A stretch of DNA of 64,000 nucleotides, taken from positions 1,178,001 to 1,242,000 of the forward strand of contig CBDDLA010000001.1 in the NCBI GenBank assembly GCA_965230485.1. The letters run 5' to 3'. The notes beneath the pieces are model-generated. The model searched no databases, was not told where the DNA came from, and saw nothing but the letters and a program-made list of their open reading frames with translations. Source of the stretch: Putridiphycobacter sp965230485. Lineage in GTDB: Bacteria > Bacteroidota > Bacteroidia > Flavobacteriales_D > Crocinitomicaceae. The position numbers and the translations under genes were made by a program. Positions 11,056 to 19,634 of this stretch are shown here, in pieces; position 1 is the stretch's first letter; the number at the start of each line of letters is the position of its first letter.

Positions 11056-12309
11056 ATGGACATTCAGCAAATAAAACAACGTTTTGGAATTATAGGGAAT
11101 AGCCCAGCTTTAAATCGGGCTCTCAGCATTGCAATTCAAGTTGCACCAACTGATATGAATGTCCTTATCACTGGTGAGAGTGGCACCGGGAAGGAAAATA
11201 TGCCAAAGGTTATTCATAATTTAAGTGCGCGTAAGCATGCTACTTACATTGCAGTTAATTGCGGTGCAATACCAGAAGGGACAATTGATTCAGAATTATT
11301 TGGTCATGAAAAAGGATCTTTTACCGGCGCTCATGATAAAAGAAAAGGTTATTTTGAAGAGGCAGATGGCGGTACCATTTTTTTAGATGAGGTTGCAGAA
11401 TTACCCACTACTACTCAAGTCCGATTGCTGAGAGTATTAGAAACCGGAGAATTTCTCCGAGTTGGATCTTCAAAACCAATTAAGACAAACGTTCGCGTTG
11501 TAGCAGCGACGAATGAAAATCTTCAGGAAGCGATAAATAATGGCAAGTTTAGAGAGGATTTATTCTACAGGTTAAGCTCTGTTCCTATCCATTTGCCACC
11601 ATTAAGAGATCGTAATGAGGACATTCATTTATTATTTCGAAAATTCGCAAGTGAATTTGCTGAAAAGTATAGAATGCCAACAATTAAATTGAATGAAGAA
11701 GCTATTCATACTCTTCAAAACTATACTTGGCCTGGAAATATTCGACAACTCAAAAATACCACCGAACAAATTTCTATTATTGAAAAAGATCGAGAAATAA
11801 GTTCTACTACTTTGCGTTTATATCTTCCTGATAATAGCATGAAGTCAACCCTGCCAATGGTTCGTGAAAAAGAAGCTGATAACTTCTCCGAGCGTGACAT
11901 TCTTTACAAGGTGCTTTTCGAAATGAAAAAAGATCTTAATGAATTAAAAAAGCTAGTCATAAAAATCATTCAGAGTGATGGTGGAGGCATTAGTACCGAA
12001 GAGAAAACAAGGATTATTGAACAATTGTATGATGATATTGGACCAGAAACGAATAAATTACTTCCACATTACTCAGAACCAGTTTCTCAGGAAAAAAATG
12101 ACGTGCACACCGCTGTTTTTGAGCCTGAAGATCAGTATGAACCAGCTGTAGAAGTAGAAGAGTCATTAAGCCTAGAAGACAAAGAAAAAGAATTGATTAC
12201 GAAAGCTTTGGCTAAACATAGAGGTAAAAGAAAATATGCTGCTCAAGACCTTGGTATTTCTGAAAGGACGCTTTATAGAAAGATAAAAGAATATGAGTTA
12301 ACTGATTAA
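11056..12309 (+). CDS. sigma-54-dependent transcriptional activator (AAA+ and Fis HTH, no receiver)
   Basis: 417 residues. An AAA+ domain starts almost at the N-terminus: Walker A GESGTGKE (40-47), the sigma-54-contacting loop GSFTGA (87-92, Ser in place of the usual Ala), Walker B GGTIFLDE (105-112) and WPGNIRQLKN. A charged linker and a Fis-type helix-turn-helix end the protein (GKRKYAAQDLGISERTLYRK). There is no N-terminal receiver, GAF or PAS domain, so its activity must be controlled by level or by a partner. It sits between miaB and lptE in a housekeeping operon, an arrangement I recall as widespread in Bacteroidota. Targets are not evident from the window. Confidence 0.93.
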   Translation: MDIQQIKQRFGIIGNSPALNRALSIAIQVAPTDMNVLITGESGTGKENMPKVIHNLSARKHATYIAVNCGAIPEGTIDSELFGHEKGSFTGAHDKRKGYFEEADGGTIFLDEVAELPTTTQVRLLRVLETGEFLRVGSSKPIKTNVRVVAATNENLQEAINNGKFREDLFYRLSSVPIHLPPLRDRNEDIHLLFRKFASEFAEKYRMPTIKLNEEAIHTLQNYTWPGNIRQLKNTTEQISIIEKDREISSTTLRLYLPDNSMKSTLPMVREKEADNFSERDILYKVLFEMKKDLNELKKLVIKIIQSDGGGISTEEKTRIIEQLYDDIGPETNKLLPHYSEPVSQEKNDVHTAVFEPEDQYEPAVEVEESLSLEDKEKELITKALAKHRGKRKYAAQDLGISERTLYRKIKEYELTD

Positions 12310-12350
12310 AGTTTAACTAAAAATAATTAAGTTTATAACTAAAGAAAAAT

Positions 12351-12842
12351 ATGAAAAAGGCATCTTATTGCATCCTTTTAATAACATTTTTGTCTAGCTG
12401 TGTAAGTTATTCGGTATTAGATGCAAGTATTGATGCAGAAAATTTTTCCGTTTCGATTTTCGAGGAGCAAGCCGCAAATGCACCGGTAGGCTATGGTGCA
12501 GGTTTTACAGAATTTCTAAAGGACTTTATAATTAGTAGATCCTCATTAAAACTGACCAACCAGCAGTCAGATATTGCCATTACTGGTAAGATTGTTGGCT
12601 ACACGGTATTACCAACCGCAGTGCAAGGCGATCAAACTACATCTCAGAATAGGTTGACCATAACAGTTTTTGTTTCAGTCTTAAACAACAAAAAACCTGA
12701 TGATAGTTTTGAACAAAGGTTTAGTCAATTTTCAGACTTTAATGCCTCAAGTGATTTAGCAACCGTGGAAAGTGAACTAATAGCTGATATTAATTCAAAA
12801 TTAAGCCAGGATATTATTAACAGATTAACTAGCAATTGGTAA
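12351..12842 (+). CDS. lptE: LPS-assembly lipoprotein LptE
   Basis: 163 residues with a lipoprotein signal (ILLITFLSSC, lipobox LSSC, Cys17). The body matches the Bacteroidota LptE family: a small alpha/beta lipoprotein with the SVSIFEEQA strand, a central ...LTNQQSDIAITGKIVGY segment and a C-terminal helix ending in NRLTSNW. LptE plugs the LptD barrel that delivers lipopolysaccharide to the outer leaflet. It is 41 bases after the sigma-54 activator gene, and its TAA stop shares one base with the next start (TAATG), which suggests translational coupling. Confidence 0.9.
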   Translation: MKKASYCILLITFLSSCVSYSVLDASIDAENFSVSIFEEQAANAPVGYGAGFTEFLKDFIISRSSLKLTNQQSDIAITGKIVGYTVLPTAVQGDQTTSQNRLTITVFVSVLNNKKPDDSFEQRFSQFSDFNASSDLATVESELIADINSKLSQDIINRLTSNW

Positions 12843-13924
12843 TGGATGCTAACAAATTAAAAGACCATGTTTCTAACCCATCTTCAATTCGTAAAACTGA
12901 TTTGACTGACATTAAGGAGAGTCTTGCGAAGTATCCCTATTGCAGCACTTTACACATGCTATATCTCAAAGGGCTCTCAAATACAAACGATATTGGTTTT
13001 GATGAAGCTCTCAGAAAATCATCAATTCATGTAAATGATAGGGAACAATTATTTAATATTATAAACAACGGAGCCGAGTTGAAAGTAGGCATGGATAATG
13101 ATAATGTTGCTGTAAAGGAAGAACTGAAACCACTCTTGACTTCAAACGCAGACGAAAAAACTGCAGAAGTTACCTTAGATGAACAGAATCATAAAATCGG
13201 ATCGGATGATGAAAAAGAGTTAGGTAAAGAAGAAAATATTGAAGTTGCAGAAAAAACAGAATTTAATCAAACCAAGCATACTATTGAAAGTGAATTAGAA
13301 AAAGAAATTGTAGCAAGTGCATTGGACACTTCATTAATATTTAGTGTTGAAAATATTAATGAAAAGGGTGATGAGCCTGAATTAATTCAACCAGTTGAAC
13401 CTATTAAAGAACCCATAGAGCTTGATTTTAGTTCTTCTAAAACAGAAATAGATCTAAGCATTGGAGACGAATCAGAAAGCCCACAAGTGGATTTAGAAAA
13501 GTTGAGTTTCAGTGAATGGTTGGCTTACAAAAAAGCTAATATTGATTCAAAAAATACTGAATTAGACTCAAACACTAAAGAAACTGAACCTCAACCTGAA
13601 GAGATTACTCACAAAGAAGACAAGGCAGTACCTGAACCTAAATTGACAAAAAAAGAAATCAACCAATTACTGGATAAGTTTATTCAAGAAGAGCCAAGAC
13701 TATCAAAACCGAAAAAAGATTTTTACGATCCTTTAACCAGTGCCAAAGAAAGTTTGGATGATTCTGACATTCTAGTTAGTGAAACTTTAGCTAAAATTTA
13801 TCACCTTCAAAAGAATTATAGTAAAGCAATTAAAGCATATGAACAATTAAGTTTGCTTAAACCAAAAAAAAAGAGTTTCTTTGCAAATCAAATTAAGAAA
13901 ATTAGAAAAGAAGAATTAAAATAA
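12842..13924 (+). CDS. acidic protein with predicted C-terminal TPR-like helices
   Basis: 360 residues. I use the ATG at 12842 that overlaps the lptE stop, not the in-frame TTG six bases earlier. The N-terminus (about 1-85) is a compact helical region with KYPYCSTLHMLYLKGL, seen in a Bacteroidota family of unknown function. A long acidic, low-complexity middle (about 90-270), rich in Glu, Lys and Asp, follows. The end (about 315-355) has one clear TPR-like unit (SETLAKIYHLQKNYSKAIKAYEQL). There is no signal peptide, so it is probably cytoplasmic. Its place between lptE and secG hints at envelope biogenesis, but I cannot assign a function. Confidence 0.8.
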   Translation: MDANKLKDHVSNPSSIRKTDLTDIKESLAKYPYCSTLHMLYLKGLSNTNDIGFDEALRKSSIHVNDREQLFNIINNGAELKVGMDNDNVAVKEELKPLLTSNADEKTAEVTLDEQNHKIGSDDEKELGKEENIEVAEKTEFNQTKHTIESELEKEIVASALDTSLIFSVENINEKGDEPELIQPVEPIKEPIELDFSSSKTEIDLSIGDESESPQVDLEKLSFSEWLAYKKANIDSKNTELDSNTKETEPQPEEITHKEDKAVPEPKLTKKEINQLLDKFIQEEPRLSKPKKDFYDPLTSAKESLDDSDILVSETLAKIYHLQKNYSKAIKAYEQLSLLKPKKKSFFANQIKKIRKEELK

Positions 13925-13930
13925 ATTGAA

Positions 13931-14230
13931 ATGAATATATTATTACTTGTCATTATTTCTATCGTCAGTGTTGCATTAATATTATTGGTGTTAATTCAAA
14001 ACCCTAAAGGTGGCGGTATTAATTCAGAATTTGGTTCTGCGGTTCAACTTGGCGGTGCTAAAAGGGCTAATTCTATTCTTGAAAAAGGTACTTGGGGCTT
14101 AGCAATAGGAATTGCTTTCTTTTGTCTTGTTCTGGCAGTTAGTTATAAACCTGAAGCTAACTCAGGAAATATAGATGGAGAAGATGTAGAATTGCAAGCT
14201 GATGGAGAAATTCCAATTGACTTTGAATAA
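13931..14230 (+). CDS. secG: preprotein translocase subunit SecG
   Basis: 99 residues with two membrane helices (about 3-22 and 55-75) separated by the family loop LIQNPKGGGINSEFG and GAKRANSILEKGTW. SecG joins SecY and SecE in the inner-membrane Sec channel and aids SecA-driven export. The C-terminus is an acidic tail of about 25 residues. It is the last gene of the miaB operon, 6 bases after the preceding gene, and a strong terminator follows its stop. Confidence 0.95.
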   Translation: MNILLLVIISIVSVALILLVLIQNPKGGGINSEFGSAVQLGGAKRANSILEKGTWGLAIGIAFFCLVLAVSYKPEANSGNIDGEDVELQADGEIPIDFE

Positions 14231-14253
14231 TCATTCTTAAACCAAATTAATTT

Positions 14254-14288
14254 AAAATGTCAGTATGTCATTACATACTGACATTTTT
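14254..14288 (+). terminator. rho-independent terminator after secG
   Basis: A perfect 14-bp stem, AAAATGTCAGTATG (14254-14267) with CATACTGACATTTT (14274-14287), closes a 6-base loop and runs into a T tract that continues to 14291. It ends the miaB-secG operon. The left arm begins AAAATGTCAGT, and the same 11 bases recur exactly 60 bases later at 14314-14324. Confidence 0.85.
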
Positions 14289-14313
14289 TTTGATCTTTTG
14301 TTAGAAATTGTAA

Positions 14314-14362
14314 AAAATGTCAGTTAAATATTTCGCTTATTGCTTTGGCATAAATTATGACA
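14314..14362 (+). promoter_or_regulatory. putative groES control region with TGTCA/TGGCA repeats
   Basis: Between the secG terminator and groES lie a copy of AAAATGTCAGT (14314-14324) and a 17-base imperfect palindrome TGGCATAA-A-TTATGACA (14346-14362). No CIRCE element (TTAGCACTC inverted repeat) is present. TTGGCA at 14345-14350 resembles a sigma-54 -24 box, but the matching -12 position reads ATGA instead of TTGC, so I do not call a sigma-54 promoter. No clean TAnnTTTG box was found. The role as a heat-shock control site is inferred from position. Confidence 0.3.
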
Positions 14363-14411
14363 TAGAGGAATTAAATAAATTAATAAATTCTAACCATAAA
14401 TTATACTAATT

Positions 14412-14678
14412 ATGTTAAAACCGTTAGCAGATAGAGTTTTGATAGAAGCAGCTCCTGCCGAAACCAAAACAGCCAGTGGCATTATTATACCTGACACAGC
14501 TAAGGAAAAACCTTTACAGGGAAAAATAGTTGCCGCAGGTCCGGGAAAAAAAGATGAGCCAATGACTGTAAAAGTCGGTGACTCAGTATTGTATGGACAA
14601 TATTCTGGAACTGAAATCAAAATTGAAGGAAAAGATTATTTAATTATGAGAGAATCTGATGTATACGGAATTCTATAA
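14412..14678 (+). CDS. groES: co-chaperonin GroES
   Basis: 88 residues, a shorter version of the usual 90-100-residue co-chaperonin. It has the N-terminal LKPLADRVLIE, a mobile loop TKTASGIIIPDTAKEKP (about 20-36) that contacts GroEL, and the C-terminal strand KIEGKDYLIMRESDVYGIL. It forms the heptameric lid of the GroEL folding chamber in the cytoplasm. groEL begins 20 bases after its stop, in the standard bicistronic operon. Confidence 0.98.
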   Translation: MLKPLADRVLIEAAPAETKTASGIIIPDTAKEKPLQGKIVAAGPGKKDEPMTVKVGDSVLYGQYSGTEIKIEGKDYLIMRESDVYGIL

Positions 14679-14698
14679 CTAATAAATTTTAAGAAATT

Positions 14699-16330
14699 AT
14701 GTCAAAAGAAATTGTATTTAATACAGAAGCAAGAGATCAGTTAAAAAAAGGAGTTGATGCTATTGCGAATGCCGTAAAAGTGACACTTGGGCCTAAAGGA
14801 AGAAACGTTATTATTGATAAAAAATTTGGTGCACCTCACGTTACCAAAGATGGTGTGTCCGTAGCTAAAGAAATTGAATTACAAGATCCTGTTGAAAACA
14901 TGGGAGCACAGATGGTTAAAGAGGTAGCATCAAAGACTGCCGATATTGCTGGTGACGGTACTACTACTGCTACTGTTCTAGCACAAGCCATTGTATCCGC
15001 AGGACTTAAAAACGTGACGGCTGGTGCAAATCCAATGGACCTTAAAAGAGGCATAGATAAAGCCGTAAAAGCAGTTGTTGATTATCTAAAGAAGACTTCG
15101 AAAGAAGTTGGATCTGATAATGAAAAAATTAAACAAATTGCAACCATTTCAGCTAATAATGATGAAATGATTGGTTCTTTGATCGCCGAAGCAATGAAAG
15201 TGGTGGGCAATGAAGGTGTTATTACAGTTGAAGAAGCGAAAGGTACTGAAACAGAAGTAAAGACTGTTGAAGGAATGCAATTCGACAGAGGGTATTTATC
15301 GCCTTATTTTGTGACTAATACAGAAAAAATGATCGCTGAATTAGAAAATCCTTATATTCTAATATGCGATAAGAAAATTTCTAACATCCAAGAAATCTTA
15401 CCGGTTCTTGAACCAGTGGCGCAACAGGGCAAACCACTATTAATTATTGCCGAAGATATTGATGGGACCGCTCTTTCAACATTAGTAATTAATCGACTAA
15501 AAGCTGGATTAAAAATAGCAGCAGTAAAAGCGCCTGGCTTTGGTGATAGAAGAAAAGCCATGCTGGAAGACATTGCTACGCTTACAGGTGGTATTGTTAT
15601 ATCTGAAGAAAGAGGTTATACAATGGAAAACGTAACAATTGACATGTTAGGTACTGCTGAAAAAGTGGATATAGATAAAGACAATACAACCGTTGTAAAT
15701 GGTGCCGGAGATAAAGCGCAAATTGAATCAAGAGTTAACCAAATTAAGGCACAGATCGAATCTACAACATCAGATTACGACAAAGAAAAATTACAAGAGC
15801 GTCTAGCTAAACTAGCTGGTGGAGTTGCTGTATTATATGTAGGGGCTGCCACTGAGGTAGAAATGAAAGAGAAAAAGGATAGAGTTGATGATGCACTTTC
15901 TGCAACTAGAGCTGCCGTTGAAGAAGGTATTGTTCCCGGTGGAGGCGTTGCCTTAATCAGAACTATTGAGGCAATTGATAAAGTAAAAGGCGATAATGAA
16001 GATGAAAAAACTGGGGTTGCCATTGTAAAAAGGGCAATTGAAGAACCTTTACGTCAAATTATTGAAAACGCTGGTGATGAAGGAGCAGTGATCATTCAAA
16101 AAGTAAAAGAAGAAAAAGATGATTTTGGTTATAATGCCAGAACCGAAGTTTTCGAAAACCTATTGAAAGCTGGTGTTGTTGATCCAACAAAAGTGACTAG
16201 AATAGCCATAGAAAATGCTGCTTCTATCGCATCTATGCTCTTAACAACTGAAGTTGTTATTGCTGATGTAGCCGAAGACGAGCCAGCTATGCCGCATATG
16301 GGCGGAGGCGGAGGAATGCCAATGATGTAA
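14699..16330 (+). CDS. groEL: chaperonin GroEL
   Basis: 543 residues, the normal length for this 60-kDa chaperonin. The ATP-binding segment AGDGTTTATVLA (about residues 85-96), the apical domain motif GFGDRRKAML and the Gly/Met-rich C-terminal tail (MGGGGGMPMM) are all present. Two heptameric rings fold client proteins in an ATP-driven cycle with GroES. A terminator follows about 60 bases after the stop. Only one copy is seen in this window. Confidence 0.99.
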   Translation: MSKEIVFNTEARDQLKKGVDAIANAVKVTLGPKGRNVIIDKKFGAPHVTKDGVSVAKEIELQDPVENMGAQMVKEVASKTADIAGDGTTTATVLAQAIVSAGLKNVTAGANPMDLKRGIDKAVKAVVDYLKKTSKEVGSDNEKIKQIATISANNDEMIGSLIAEAMKVVGNEGVITVEEAKGTETEVKTVEGMQFDRGYLSPYFVTNTEKMIAELENPYILICDKKISNIQEILPVLEPVAQQGKPLLIIAEDIDGTALSTLVINRLKAGLKIAAVKAPGFGDRRKAMLEDIATLTGGIVISEERGYTMENVTIDMLGTAEKVDIDKDNTTVVNGAGDKAQIESRVNQIKAQIESTTSDYDKEKLQERLAKLAGGVAVLYVGAATEVEMKEKKDRVDDALSATRAAVEEGIVPGGGVALIRTIEAIDKVKGDNEDEKTGVAIVKRAIEEPLRQIIENAGDEGAVIIQKVKEEKDDFGYNARTEVFENLLKAGVVDPTKVTRIAIENAASIASMLLTTEVVIADVAEDEPAMPHMGGGGGMPMM

Positions 16331-16392
16331 GCATTTCCAGACGACCATTATTTCCCTTATAGCTAAGGATAGTAGTGGACGACTATATATAG

Positions 16393-16424
16393 AACCTTGG
16401 TATAAAATATACCAAGGTTTTTTG
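16393..16424 (+). terminator. rho-independent terminator after groEL
   Basis: A perfect 12-bp stem, AACCTTGGTATA (16393-16404) with TATACCAAGGTT (16408-16419), has a 3-base AAA loop and is followed by further Ts to 16423. It ends the groESL transcript, 62 bases beyond the groEL stop. Confidence 0.88.
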
Positions 16425-16466
16425 TTTTTACATTCGCAATCTATAAATTCTTCATAATTTTAAACT

Positions 16467-16952
16467 GTGAAACATAAAGTGCAAGATATAGTTGCTCACT
16501 ATCAAATGGAAAAGCATCCTGAAGGTGGTTGGTATAAAGAATTGTATCGTTCATCTGAACAATTTGTCAACCAAAATAAAGAAGAAAGGAACTTACTGAC
16601 TAGCATCTATTTTTTATTGACAGATCAAAATTCATCTAAATTTCATAGTATTCAAAGTGATGAATTGTGGTATTACCATTCAGGAGAAGGCTTTACGGTG
16701 CACTGTATTTCTCCAAAGGGAAAATATTACACCATAAAAATTGGTCCTGATTTTAAAAACGGAGAAGTTTTTCAAGCTGTTGTGCCCAAAGGAACCATAT
16801 TTGGGTCGACTGTAGAGAAACAAAATAGCTACTCATTGGTGGGTTGTGCCGTAGCACCAGGTTTTGATTTCACTGATTTTAAATTACATTCAAGAGGAGA
16901 ATTGCTTTTAAAATACCCTCAACATGAACTCATCATTAATCGCTTAACCTAA
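16467..16952 (+). CDS. cupin_5 (DUF985) family protein
   Basis: 161 residues. A single cupin fold shows EKHPEGGWYKELYRS at the N-terminus, SIYFLL, then FHSIQSDELWYYHSGEGF and the C-terminal VGCAVAPGFDFTDFKLHSR. These are hallmarks of the DUF985/cupin_5 family (yeast YML079w-like). No activity has been firmly set for the family as far as I know; sugar-nucleotide epimerase-like folds are related. The start is a GTG at 16467; the first ATG, 13 residues on, would cut the conserved N-terminal helix. The next gene starts 1 base after its stop, so the two are coupled. Confidence 0.85.
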   Translation: MKHKVQDIVAHYQMEKHPEGGWYKELYRSSEQFVNQNKEERNLLTSIYFLLTDQNSSKFHSIQSDELWYYHSGEGFTVHCISPKGKYYTIKIGPDFKNGEVFQAVVPKGTIFGSTVEKQNSYSLVGCAVAPGFDFTDFKLHSRGELLLKYPQHELIINRLT

Positions 16953-16953
16953 A

Positions 16954-17361
16954 ATGAAAAATTATTTACTGATTACGTTAGTTTTAATTCTTTTAAGCTG
17001 CGCTGAAAATAAAGTTGAAGTCGAAAAAGATCAAGTTTGTGACTGCAAGGAACTACAGCACGACATAGACTATAATGTACTTCATCTGGGTGACCGTCTA
17101 AAACCTTTTACCGGTAAATGCTTCGATTATTATCGTGGTGGAAAAATTAAAAAAGACCTGACTTTAAAAGATGGAAAATATGAAGGTCAACTGTTTTATT
17201 ACCATAAAGACGGAAAAATTCAATCTGAAGTTAACTACAGGGAAGGCCTTTTGTGGGGAGATAAAAAAGTGTTTAATGAAAAGGGTGACTTACTATTCCA
17301 TGGTATTTATAAACGGAACCGTTTAATTGAAACCGTTTTTAATATTAATACCCAAAAATAA
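16954..17361 (+). CDS. lipoprotein with MORN-like repeats
   Basis: 135 residues with a lipoprotein signal (LLITLVLILLSC, Cys16). The mature part contains three to four MORN/YwqK-type units, each of the pattern G-K-y-eGx-x-yy-x-nGkl (PFTGKCFDYYRGGKIKKD, DGKYEGQLFYYHKDGKIQ, GLLWGDKKVFNEKGDLLF). Such repeats are common in Bacteroidota surface or periplasmic lipoproteins of unknown role. It is coupled to the cupin gene (1-base gap) and converges with the channel gene, with only 8 bases between the stops and no clear terminator. Confidence 0.75.
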   Translation: MKNYLLITLVLILLSCAENKVEVEKDQVCDCKELQHDIDYNVLHLGDRLKPFTGKCFDYYRGGKIKKDLTLKDGKYEGQLFYYHKDGKIQSEVNYREGLLWGDKKVFNEKGDLLFHGIYKRNRLIETVFNINTQK

Positions 17362-17369
17362 GGTTCTCT

Positions 17370-18659
17370 TTACGTCTTGTTTTGATTGATCTGTAAAAAA
17401 GAATGACCTGACGGGCGTTCAAATACCGTTAAGTTAAAATAAGATGTCGCTGCGAAAAGATGATCAAAAATATCAGCCATTACTGACTCATATACTTCCC
17501 ATTCTTTGCTTTTTGAAAAGCAGTATATTTCAATTGGCACTCCAAATTCTGTGGGCGAAAGTTGTCGTACCATTAAAGTCATGTCTTGATTTAAGCGATT
17601 GTTCTCAACGAGATAATTGTTAATGTACCTTCGATATAAACCAATATTCGTTTGACGTCTCCCATTAACCAGAACATCATGGTTTTTTCTATTCTGATTG
17701 TTAAAAATGGCAAGTTCTTCTTCTTTTCGTTCAACAAAATCGCTGAGCAAATCAATTTTACCAATTCTTTCGAGCATCTCTGAGTCAGCAAAACATATAG
17801 AATTAATTTCAATATTGATGGCACGTTTTATTCTCCTACCTTCAGATAATTCCATTCCACGCCAATTTTTAAATGAATCTGAAATAAAAGAATAGGTAGG
17901 AATTGTTGTAATGGTTTTATCAAAATTCTGAACTTTTACGGTCGCTAGGTTGATTTCAACTACATCACCGTCAGCACCATATTTTTCCATAGTAATCCAA
18001 TCTCCAATTCTTACCATATCATTTGCTGCAAGCTGAATACTGCCAACAAAACCTAAAATAGTATCTCTAAAAACTAATAGTAATATTGCTGTAGCAGCTC
18101 CTAAAGATGTTAAAAAGTAAATAGGGCTCTTTTCGGTTAAAATTGATAAAGCCAGAATAATCATAAACCCGCTTACCAATATTTTAGTCAGCTGAAAATA
18201 GGAATGAATCGGTTTATCTCTAAGTGACGTCTTTTCAGATAATACGTCAGATGCAGCAGAGAGAAATCGATTGATACTAATTAATATTACAAAAACGATT
18301 GTGATGTCTGTTGCTTTCGCAAAAAAAGTGACCAATCCTGGATAACTGTAAAATACAGTATATACAAAATGATCCATGAATACTAGGGGTACCAGATTAG
18401 AAAATGCTGCAAAAAAACGGTGATCAACCAAGAAGTCGTCCCATTTAGTTTTTGACTTGTTAACGGCTAAATGTAAAATTTGAATAAGCACTTTTCTTGT
18501 TATCCACCATATTAGCATGATAACCAAAATAGTAGTGATAAAAAGAATTAAAGTTCGTATCAAATTAATATTACTAGAATCTAAGCCTACATTTTGAAGC
18601 CAGCCATTTATGGTTTTAACAATGTAATTTGATAGTGGATATTCCTTTAATTGATTCAT
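17370..18659 (-). CDS. mechanosensitive ion channel, MscS family (YbdG-like)
   Basis: 429 residues from the ATG at 18659; a further in-frame start 18 codons upstream adds a stretch without family character. There are about five membrane helices (within residues 30-190). The pore-lining segment and MscS beta domain follow (SLGAATAILLLVFRDTILGFVGSIQLAANDMVRIGDWI), with the longer C-terminal cytoplasmic domain typical of YbdG/MscM-type channels. It releases solutes when membrane tension rises under osmotic downshock. It is the last gene of the luxE-like/ppk1/ppx/vanW/mscS run, 64 bases after the vanW-like gene. Confidence 0.92.
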   Translation of the reverse strand: MNQLKEYPLSNYIVKTINGWLQNVGLDSSNINLIRTLILFITTILVIMLIWWITRKVLIQILHLAVNKSKTKWDDFLVDHRFFAAFSNLVPLVFMDHFVYTVFYSYPGLVTFFAKATDITIVFVILISINRFLSAASDVLSEKTSLRDKPIHSYFQLTKILVSGFMIILALSILTEKSPIYFLTSLGAATAILLLVFRDTILGFVGSIQLAANDMVRIGDWITMEKYGADGDVVEINLATVKVQNFDKTITTIPTYSFISDSFKNWRGMELSEGRRIKRAINIEINSICFADSEMLERIGKIDLLSDFVERKEEELAIFNNQNRKNHDVLVNGRRQTNIGLYRRYINNYLVENNRLNQDMTLMVRQLSPTEFGVPIEIYCFSKSKEWEVYESVMADIFDHLFAATSYFNLTVFERPSGHSFLQINQNKT

Positions 18660-18723
18660 AGCATAGTTGGTTTGCGCCTCACAAAAATAAAAATATAAGG
18701 TGAACAAGTTCAAATTGTACCTG

Positions 18724-19539
18724 TTATTGTGTTAAAAGTGGACTATACATCATGATGGCGTGATTTTCAGTCACCAGTTCCTCATTTTCAGTATTTGTGT
18801 GAGTATCACTTACTTTTCTCCAAATTTGATTATGTCTTGTATAACCACCCCACCATTGCAATTCAAAACGGTGTTCCTTTTCAAATATTGAATAAGTCTT
18901 ATTAATGTCTTTTGACGTATTGATACTCCCTCTTAAAAACCTTTTTTCTAACCAAAGATTAATTTGAAAAGGCTGTTCAGTTGTATTGGTGATTTGCAGA
19001 TCGATATAATTATAGGCTAAAGTTGCACCACTTCCAAAGGGCACTTTTCTATTAACATCAGGAAAAACATCATAACTATGTCTATATCGCTGTGTAATTG
19101 AAAGAGGCGTATGTATAGCCATCCAATATAATAAGTTCCCCATCTGGCATAGTCCTCCTCCAACGCCGCTTTTAATTTGACCATTGGATAGTACTAAGCC
19201 TGGTAAGTATCCCTTTAGCTTGGTAGGTCTGCCAACCATTTTCCAAAAGGAAAAAACTTCACCAGGCTCAATTATTACACCATTTATTTTTCTTATTGCT
19301 AAAGCCAAATTTTTAGTTTTATTCTTCTGTAAAACCATATCAACATTTTGCAATGGTTTAAGTAAAAATGATTGATGTTCTATAAGAGAGATAGGCAGAC
19401 TTTCGGTTTTTTTTCTTTTAGCATATTTTGTTTTATCAAAATACCACCTATACTTGCGTTTCAAGCAATAAAATTCTTTTCCTAATGCACGACGTAATGG
19501 GTGTCTTTTAATTGGTTTCTCAACTTGAATGGCCTTCAT
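18724..19539 (-). CDS. VanW-family protein
   Basis: 271 residues from the ATG at 19539 (an upstream in-frame start would add 21 hydrophobic residues that do not fit the family). The VanW core is clear: INGVIIEPGEVFSFWKMVG, then LVLSNGQIKSGVGGGLCQMG and RYRHSYDVFPD. VanW occurs beside some vancomycin-resistance clusters, but its biochemical role is not known; many genomes carry it with no link to resistance, and no van genes are here. The N-terminus is basic and lacks a signal peptide. It follows ppx by 95 bases in the same direction. Confidence 0.88.
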   Translation of the reverse strand: MKAIQVEKPIKRHPLRRALGKEFYCLKRKYRWYFDKTKYAKRKKTESLPISLIEHQSFLLKPLQNVDMVLQKNKTKNLALAIRKINGVIIEPGEVFSFWKMVGRPTKLKGYLPGLVLSNGQIKSGVGGGLCQMGNLLYWMAIHTPLSITQRYRHSYDVFPDVNRKVPFGSGATLAYNYIDLQITNTTEQPFQINLWLEKRFLRGSINTSKDINKTYSIFEKEHRFELQWWGGYTRHNQIWRKVSDTHTNTENEELVTENHAIMMYSPLLTQ

Positions 19540-19634
19540 ATACTCATATTGATTATAAATATATAAAACAATAATCTTATTGCATACCAAAAAATAAGGC
19601 ATAAAAATTTAGAACTATTAACTGTATGGAATTG

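Noticed and set aside
12836..12841. TTG start for the acidic protein gene
   Set aside because: The ATG at 12842 overlaps the lptE stop as TAATG, a common coupled arrangement.
14344..14363. Sigma-54 promoter before groES
   Set aside because: The -24 box is good (TTGGCA), but the -12 box reads ATGA where TTGC is needed; the same bases are better read as a palindrome.
18724..19539. Vancomycin-resistance function for the VanW-like gene
   Set aside because: No vanHAX or two-component van genes lie near, and VanW homologues are widespread without resistance.
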